Below are positions 49,269-53,028 of a stretch of DNA of 53,028 nucleotides, piece after piece. Both the position numbers and the translations under genes were made by a program. The notes beneath the pieces are model-generated. The model searched no databases. It was not told the origin of the DNA and saw nothing but the letters and a program-made list of their open reading frames with translations. This DNA is from Lachnospiraceae bacterium (GTDB lineage Bacteria > Bacillota > Clostridia > Lachnospirales > Lachnospiraceae): positions 75,060-128,087 of the forward strand of contig JAGBKB010000002.1 of assembly GCA_017934175.1 (NCBI GenBank). The letters are read 5' to 3'. Every line of letters begins with the position of its first letter. Within the stretch, counting starts at the first letter, position 1.

Positions 49269-49721
49269 CTATTTTTTTATCATTATAGTTGCATTGCTTT
49301 TATCAAGTAATTGTTTTAATTCATTTAAATCTTTATTTTTAATTTTTCCCAGTTTAGTATATGACCAACTATTACTACCAAAGAAAATTACTATACTATT
49401 ACCACTATACAAAACTATATCACCTGGCTCTGTAGTCATTTGCACATTATTGCTTACTATGTTTTGTCCAATTTCTCCTACTTGTTCAAACCCACCATAT
49501 CTATGTGTATTAACTATTATATCGCTACTACTTGCAATTCTTGAAATTTGTTTTATTGATTCATTATTTTCCCACTCAACCTCTACTTCTACATTGTCAA
49601 TTAATAATTTCATATTATTACCATCACTCTTTATATTTTTATTTAAACTGCAAGCAAATACTCCTGCCACCAATAACATCGTAGCAAAAATTGAAATAAA
49701 TAATATTTTTAACTTACACAT
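49269..49721 (-). CDS. Cyclophilin-like-fold lipoprotein
   Basis: 150 residues. Lipoprotein signal MLLVAGVFAC (Cys at about 24). The mature domain has the cyclophilin-like pattern: MKLLIDNVEVEVEWENNESI, RYGGFEQVGEIGQNI, TTEPGDIVLYSGNSIVIFF and GSNSWSYTKLGKI. This family is short and lacks the active Arg of true prolyl isomerases, so a binding role is more likely. GGAG before the ATG. It is coupled to the flavodoxin-type reductase downstream. Confidence 0.87.
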   Translation of the reverse strand: MCKLKILFISIFATMLLVAGVFACSLNKNIKSDGNNMKLLIDNVEVEVEWENNESIKQISRIASSSDIIVNTHRYGGFEQVGEIGQNIVSNNVQMTTEPGDIVLYSGNSIVIFFGSNSWSYTKLGKIKNKDLNELKQLLDKSNATIMIKK

Positions 49722-49814
49722 ATATATTCTCCGTTTTTATAAAACACTTTATTATGGCATATTTTCTTTTTTTACTTCATTAAATCCACAAAATTAATCA
49801 ACTTTTTTCTTCAC

Positions 49815-50252
49815 TTACTTTTTCATTTCTAAATACGGAAGTTCTGTAAAGCCTGTTCTTTTATAAGTGTTTATTGCTTTTTCATTTCCTTTTTCTACTT
49901 CTAATCTAAATAAATAACCTTCATACTTTTCTTCAATAAACTTAAAAAATGAACTGCCTATTCCTTGTTTGCGATACTGTTCTTTTATATATAAATCTTC
50001 AATCCATATACAATGCTTGCCGAATTCTGTAGAAAAACTCTTTGCTATCATTGCATAACCAAGAATAGTATCGCCATCACAAAATACATATCCCTCTACA
50101 TATTGAGAGTTGCCTATGCAGTTATCTACATTTGCATTAAATATCTCTTCAGAACCATTTGTAATAAGAGCAGGAGATAAATAAAACTCTCTCATCATAT
50201 CAATGACTTGCTTTTTATCCCCTATTTCCATTGGTCTTATTAGATTTTTCAT
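49815..50252 (-). CDS. GNAT-family N-acetyltransferase
   Basis: 145 residues from the ATG at 50252; an in-frame TTG lies two codons upstream. RPMEIGDKKQVIDMMREFY, then VFCDGDTILGYAMIAKSF, IWIEDLYIKEQYRKQGIGSSF with the acetyl-CoA loop QYRKQGIG, and NEKAINTYKRTGFTELPYLEM. The acceptor is unknown. The fold is complete. The Shine-Dalgarno sequence is weak (AAAGAA). Confidence 0.92.
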   Translation of the reverse strand: MKNLIRPMEIGDKKQVIDMMREFYLSPALITNGSEEIFNANVDNCIGNSQYVEGYVFCDGDTILGYAMIAKSFSTEFGKHCIWIEDLYIKEQYRKQGIGSSFFKFIEEKYEGYLFRLEVEKGNEKAINTYKRTGFTELPYLEMKK

Positions 50253-50279
50253 AATCAAATTCTTTTTTCAAATATAAAA

Positions 50280-50660
50280 CTAATTTAATTTAGGATAGCC
50301 ATTCTCCATACGATAATATCCAGTGTCAACTAATTCTTTTTGTAAATTGTCTTTAGTCACAACAGTTGGAACTAAAATATATGATGGGACATTTTCTGTT
50401 CCATTGTTATATGTTGATGTATCATATGTACAGTCAAAACCCCAATTTGAATTAGAAATGAAACTGCTATCTGGCTTTTCACCTTTTATGAGCGCTTCAC
50501 CAAGTTCCACTGTAACTGTAGCCTCATTTTTAATTGCTTTGTAAGCAGTCATCGTTTGTTTTCCATCAATAATATTCTTAAGATTTGCTTCGGCGCCATC
50601 TTCTCCAGTTATAATAACTTCATTGCCACCTTCTCCTCCTGTGAAAATTATTTCAAACAT
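50280..50660 (-). pseudogene. C-terminal part of a sugar ABC-transporter binding protein
   Basis: 126 residues without a signal peptide. NEVIITGEDGAEANLKNIIDG, KQTMTAYKAIKNEATVTVEL and GEALIKGEKPD match the last third of xylose- or multiple-sugar-binding proteins (xSGxDAxxxAxxxIxxGxQTMTVYKxxxxxA), followed by VPSYILVPTVVTKDNLQKEL. The first two thirds are missing, so no functional periplasmic-type receptor can form. Unusually it has a near-perfect promoter (50672-50700) placed 11 nt before the ATG, so a deletion probably fused promoter and C-terminus, and the fragment may still be made. The first residues (MFEIIFTGGEGG) match nothing. Confidence 0.65.
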
Positions 50661-50671
50661 AAATCTTGTAT

Positions 50672-50700
50672 ATTATAGTGCCTTTTTTCCTTTTAGTCAA
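50672..50700 (-). promoter_or_regulatory. Promoter in front of the truncated sugar-binding gene
   Basis: TTGACT (50700-50695), 17-bp spacer and TATAAT (50677-50672), 11 nt before the ATG at 50660. The mRNA leader would be only about 4 nt. Confidence 0.65.
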
Positions 50701-50757
50701 TTTTATATGTTGTGTGTCATCTCTAAAACCTACTACTTTAAGTTAAAAACTATATTT

Positions 50758-50874
50758 TTAAGTTGCAATATGTTTATGTCTATGAATGTTTTCATTTAAA
50801 TAATGATTATGTGTATGTGTGTGAACTATTTCTTTTGTATAGACTTTGCCATTAATTTTAATATTTTTTACCAT
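50758..50874 (-). CDS. Possible 38-residue His-rich protein
   Basis: The minus-strand frame from the ATG at 50874 to the stop at 50758 encodes KINGKVYTKEIVHTHTHNHY and LNENIHRHKHIAT. Eight His of 38, in the pattern HTHTHNH...HRHKH, suggest metal binding if it is made. There is no Shine-Dalgarno sequence. On the minus strand TTGACA occurs just 5' of it. It could be chance, or the tail of a lost gene: phage or transport proteins sometimes end in such runs. Confidence 0.3.
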   Translation of the reverse strand: MVKNIKINGKVYTKEIVHTHTHNHYLNENIHRHKHIAT

Positions 50875-50882
50875 AATATTTA

Positions 50883-50913
50883 TTGTCAAAGTTTTTTAAA
50901 AATATGATATAAT
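50883..50913 (+). promoter_or_regulatory. Promoter positioned for a leaderless azlC mRNA
   Basis: TTGTCA (50883-50888), 19-bp spacer and TATAAT (50908-50913) with TGA as extended -10. The ATG at 50920 begins just 6 nt after the -10 box, where transcription itself should start. Confidence 0.65.
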
Positions 50914-50919
50914 TATAAC

Positions 50920-51609
50920 ATGAAAATTAAAACTGTCAAAACTGCTTTTATAAAAACTATACCTGTAATGGCGGGTTACCTTTTCCTTGGAGGAGGATTT
51001 GGAATACTTATGGAAAATGCTGGTTACGGTATTTTGATGTCTTTTATTATGAGTGTAATAATTTATGCTGGTACAGGACAATATCTTGGAGTAAGTTTGT
51101 TGGTGGGGACTGCATCTTTTCTCACTACAGCCATAACTACTTTTATGGTAAACGCAAGACACATATTTTACAGCGTTTCAATGGTAGAAAAATATAAAGA
51201 TACAAAACCTTATAAACCATATCTTGTATTTGGACTTACTGATGAAACTTATTCTCTTCTTTGTGACATAAAAATCGCAGACAACATTGATAAAAACTTA
51301 TTTTATTTTTGTGTAACTTTTTTTAATCATTGTTACTGGATAATGGGATGTACTCTTGGAAATGTGATAAGTAGATTTTTGCCATTTTCAACTACAGGAA
51401 TAGATTTTTCTATGACTGCACTTTTTGTCGCTACTTTTACTGAACAATGGATTACAAATAAGAATCATTTGCCTGCTATTGTTGGTGTTTTTTGTTCACT
51501 GATTTGTCTTTTCATTTTTGGCAAAGAAAATTTTTTAATACCTTCAATGATAATTATTACTTTTATTCTTTTTTTTATAAAACCTAATATGGAGGTAGGA
51601 AATGCATAA
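50920..51609 (+). CDS. azlC: Branched-chain amino-acid exporter, large subunit AzlC
   Basis: 229 residues, about five to six hydrophobic helices. FIKTIPVMAGYLFLGGGFGI, LMSFIMSVIIYAGTGQYLGV and MVNARHIFYSVSMVEKYKD carry the family marks (AGxxQ and NxRH). FGLTDETYSLLCD and FNHCYWIMGCTLGN follow. With AzlD it probably exports branched-chain amino acids. It has no Shine-Dalgarno sequence and its promoter is virtually on the ATG, so it should be translated from a leaderless mRNA. It overlaps azlD by 8 bp. Confidence 0.93.
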   Translation: MKIKTVKTAFIKTIPVMAGYLFLGGGFGILMENAGYGILMSFIMSVIIYAGTGQYLGVSLLVGTASFLTTAITTFMVNARHIFYSVSMVEKYKDTKPYKPYLVFGLTDETYSLLCDIKIADNIDKNLFYFCVTFFNHCYWIMGCTLGNVISRFLPFSTTGIDFSMTALFVATFTEQWITNKNHLPAIVGVFCSLICLFIFGKENFLIPSMIIITFILFFIKPNMEVGNA

Positions 51610-51898
51610 TGTTATACTTATAATTATTATGGCACTCGTTACTATGTTCACACGATTTTTGCCATTTATAGTGTTTAAAAAAAATACTCCGCCTTTTGTA
51701 AAATATTTAGGACAAGTTCTTCCAACAGCGATTATTGGAATGCTCGTTGTATATTGTCTTAAAGATATAGAACTATTAAAATATCCTTTTGCTATAAAAG
51801 AAATAATTGCTGTTATTCTTGTTATAGTTCTTCAAGCAAAAACAAGAAATTCAATTATAAGTATCTTGTGTGGGACTTTAATATATATGATAATGTAG
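51602..51898 (+). CDS. azlD: Branched-chain amino-acid exporter, small subunit AzlD
   Basis: 98 residues, three to four membrane helices: HNVILIIIMALVTMFTRFLPF, GQVLPTAIIGMLVVYCLKDI and ILVIVLQAKTRNSIISILCG. TRFLPF and PTAI are conserved in the AzlD family. The start lies inside the end of azlC, behind ATGGAGGTAGGAA, so the two are translationally coupled at about equal amounts. Confidence 0.92.
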   Translation: MHNVILIIIMALVTMFTRFLPFIVFKKNTPPFVKYLGQVLPTAIIGMLVVYCLKDIELLKYPFAIKEIIAVILVIVLQAKTRNSIISILCGTLIYMIM

Positions 51899-51925
51899 GT
51901 TTCACATTAATGTGTGATGAATAAT

Positions 51926-51968
51926 AAGGATGGACTTCATTATTCCCTACTCAACAAGTATCCTTTTT
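51926..51968 (+). terminator. Possible terminator after azlCD
   Basis: AAGGAT and ATCCTT (51926-51931, 51960-51965) with a T-run behind the right arm. The stem is short and the loop long. TCACATTAATGTGTGA just upstream (51902-51917) is a second small hairpin. Nothing else is visible up to 52128. Confidence 0.3.
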
Positions 51969-52128
51969 GCCCTACTATTAATAAAACTCTTTTTTTTATA
52001 ATATATTTACACTATCTATTTTTATTTAAATTTATAACAGGCTATATGCGACGAATTTATCACAAATAAAATAGCCCTTCTTGACATTGGACTATTTAAA
52101 ACATTTCATATTATTTAATTGATATTAT

Positions 52129-52536
52129 TTATTCACAAAATTTAATATAATTATTAATAAAATCTTTTGGTAACATTATTAACTTATCATTTGGAAAGTG
52201 CTTGATATTTCCTGTTACTAATATTGTATCTGCCAAAACATTTTTTAAATCATAAAATGGTTGGTCTTTAGCATCTGTTAATATAACTCCTGTATTCTTT
52301 GATTCTTTTTTAATGCCTTTATAAACAACAAATCCGATAAACTTCTCTATTTCATCCTTATCTAACTTGAATTTATCTCTATTCAAAACATCTTCATATT
52401 CTGCAATGATTTCATCACTATAAACCATTTTAATCTTACCACTATACAGTGCTTCTAAAACTAAAACCGTTGCCACATCTTGCTTTGAAGATAAAAATGC
52501 TGATACTATTACATTTGTGTCAATTACTACATACAT
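52129..52536 (-). CDS. PIN-domain toxin of a toxin-antitoxin pair
   Basis: 135 residues, COG1569-type. Acidic metal residues: Asp in VVIDTNVIVSAF (about 6), Glu/Asp in SDEIIAEYEDVL (about 45), and Asp in TDAKDQPFYDLKNVLADTILVTGN (two, about 90-105). PIN proteins are ribonucleases that cut RNA until neutralised by the cognate antitoxin. It starts 12 nt after the stop of the antitoxin gene, consistent with a toxin-second operon. Confidence 0.88.
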   Translation of the reverse strand: MYVVIDTNVIVSAFLSSKQDVATVLVLEALYSGKIKMVYSDEIIAEYEDVLNRDKFKLDKDEIEKFIGFVVYKGIKKESKNTGVILTDAKDQPFYDLKNVLADTILVTGNIKHFPNDKLIMLPKDFINNYIKFCE

Positions 52537-52548
52537 ATTTTAGTATAC

Positions 52549-52821
52549 TTATCCATAAATCTCTTTGTTTATTTCTTCAAGACTCATATCAGCAGTACCA
52601 TTTTTAACTGCTTTCTGTTGCATTTTTTTCATTGATAACATCATATCTTTATATGAGTATTCAGTATCTTTTGCACTAACTTCAAATGGTATTGCTTGTT
52701 CTCTTATCGCTTTTTTTGCAAACACAGTAAAAAAATTAGTTATAGAAATACCTAATTTCTCACATAATTTGTCAATTTCATTTTTTGTTTCTTTATCAAA
52801 TCTTAAACTGATTGTAGACAT
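52549..52821 (-). CDS. RelB/DinJ-family antitoxin
   Basis: 90 residues from the ATG at 52821, which has GGAGGT at 4-5 nt; the four-codon upstream extension (MEVF) is unlikely. STISLRFDKETKNEIDKLCE and LGISITNFFTVFAKKAIREQ are the ribbon-helix-helix DNA-binding fold, and the C-terminal half (IPFEVSAKDTEYSYKDMM, ADMSLEEINKEIYG) is the toxin-binding tail. Pairing a DinJ-type antitoxin with a PIN toxin, rather than YafQ/RelE, is a less common combination. It probably represses its own promoter (52844-52872). Confidence 0.88.
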   Translation of the reverse strand: MSTISLRFDKETKNEIDKLCEKLGISITNFFTVFAKKAIREQAIPFEVSAKDTEYSYKDMMLSMKKMQQKAVKNGTADMSLEEINKEIYG

Positions 52822-52843
52822 AAATACCTCCATCTATGTTGCA

Positions 52844-52872
52844 ATTATACATCATTTTGAAGCATTTTGCAA
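52844..52872 (-). promoter_or_regulatory. Promoter of the antitoxin-toxin operon
   Basis: TTGCAA (52872-52867), 17-bp spacer and TATAAT (52849-52844). TTGCAA recurs around the start (ATTGCAAC at 52839-52846), a candidate operator half-site for the ribbon-helix-helix antitoxin. Confidence 0.6.
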
Positions 52873-52949
52873 TCATTTTTGTTGATGTAGATAGTGTCAA
52901 GTTATTATGGGTTAAAATAGCAAAATATATATATATTTATAATTGGCTT

Positions 52950-53028
52950 TTAGTAAAACTTTCCCAAATGTTTAAGTATTTTACCTTCTTCTGTTAGTTC
53001 TGCTTGTATAGCATTATAATATTTAGGA
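52950..53028 (-). CDS. C-terminal end of an unidentified gene
   Basis: An open minus-strand frame enters from the window edge and ends at 52950 with PKYYNAIQAELTEEGK and ILKHLGKFY (25 residues). The codon use looks coding, but the piece is too short to name. The 77 bp between it and the antitoxin promoter show nothing more than AT repeats. Confidence 0.35.
   Translation of the reverse strand, partial: PKYYNAIQAELTEEGKILKHLGKFY

Overview
The window is strongly AT-rich throughout. Its genes have AGGAGG-type ribosome binding sites, sigma-A-like promoters (TTGACA-type and TATAAT-type boxes about 17 bp apart, often with an extended TGn -10), lipobox lipoproteins and choline-binding-like wall repeats ending in TPDG. 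These point to a Gram-positive, probably anaerobic member of the Bacillota, most likely a Clostridia/Lachnospiraceae-type gut or oral bacterium. Species cannot be read from the sequence.

Layout. (1) 1-5.9 kb is an accessory block: a zinc-ribbon membrane protein cut by the window edge, a lipoprotein made of 11-residue repeats, a membrane-anchored Ser/Thr kinase, two paralogous HTH proteins, two tandem DUF4230-like proteins, and the tail of a destroyed DUF3800-type gene. (2) 5.9-9.4 kb holds housekeeping genes (purine nucleoside phosphorylase, MalQ) and an H1-like Lys/Ala protein. (3) 9.5-17.6 kb encodes a surface cluster: a Cthe_2159-type beta-helix lipoprotein, a DUF4349 protein, a 1535-residue lipase-like wall protein that appears to be leaderless, and a divergent Asn-rich membrane protein behind an unusual hairpin leader. 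(4) 17.8-21.0 kb has a DUF234 ATPase and a patatin, both downstream of the same 23-bp repeat, then a Cof-type HAD phosphatase.

(5) 21.1-32.8 kb is the main metabolic unit: thirteen genes on the minus strand with one clear promoter at the head. They encode a sorbitol-dehydrogenase-like enzyme, HPr, EIIA, EIIB and EIIC of the galactitol type, a 2-hydroxyacid dehydrogenase, a FucA-type class II aldolase, a zinc-ribbon membrane protein, an iron alcohol dehydrogenase, a private Enzyme I, a split transketolase and an AraD-type class II protein. Together they look like a self-contained system for taking up a polyol or rare sugar as its phosphate, oxidising it to a ketose phosphate, and feeding it to transketolase and/or aldol cleavage. 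The substrate is not evident. Large hairpins and a dispersed GGGCGG palindrome punctuate the operon.

(6) 32.9-45.6 kb mixes a phage-tail-like remnant, several secreted wall-binding proteins (DUF6273, a papain-like amidase with a beta-trefoil-like tail, an NPCBM-like protein), a HAD phosphatase, pyruvate kinase, a nitroreductase, a YjbR-type protein and a degraded DUF2207-like gene. (7) 45.7-48.6 kb is island-like: a 326-bp element with 25-bp terminal inverted repeats, a DUF3800 gene with a structured attenuator-like leader, a convergent tyrosine recombinase, MscL and a truncated hydrolase. (8) 48.7-53.0 kb carries a flavodoxin-type reductase, a cyclophilin-like lipoprotein, a GNAT enzyme, a truncated sugar-binding protein that keeps an excellent promoter, a His-rich mini-ORF, the leaderless AzlC/AzlD pair, a DinJ/PIN toxin-antitoxin pair and the end of one more gene.

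Best candidates for something undescribed are the DUF3800 leader RNA beside the inverted-repeat element, the self-contained PTS/transketolase operon, the repeat shared by the DUF234 ATPase and patatin, and the set of strong promoters placed almost on top of start codons. All family names come from motif recognition by eye; no database search was run.
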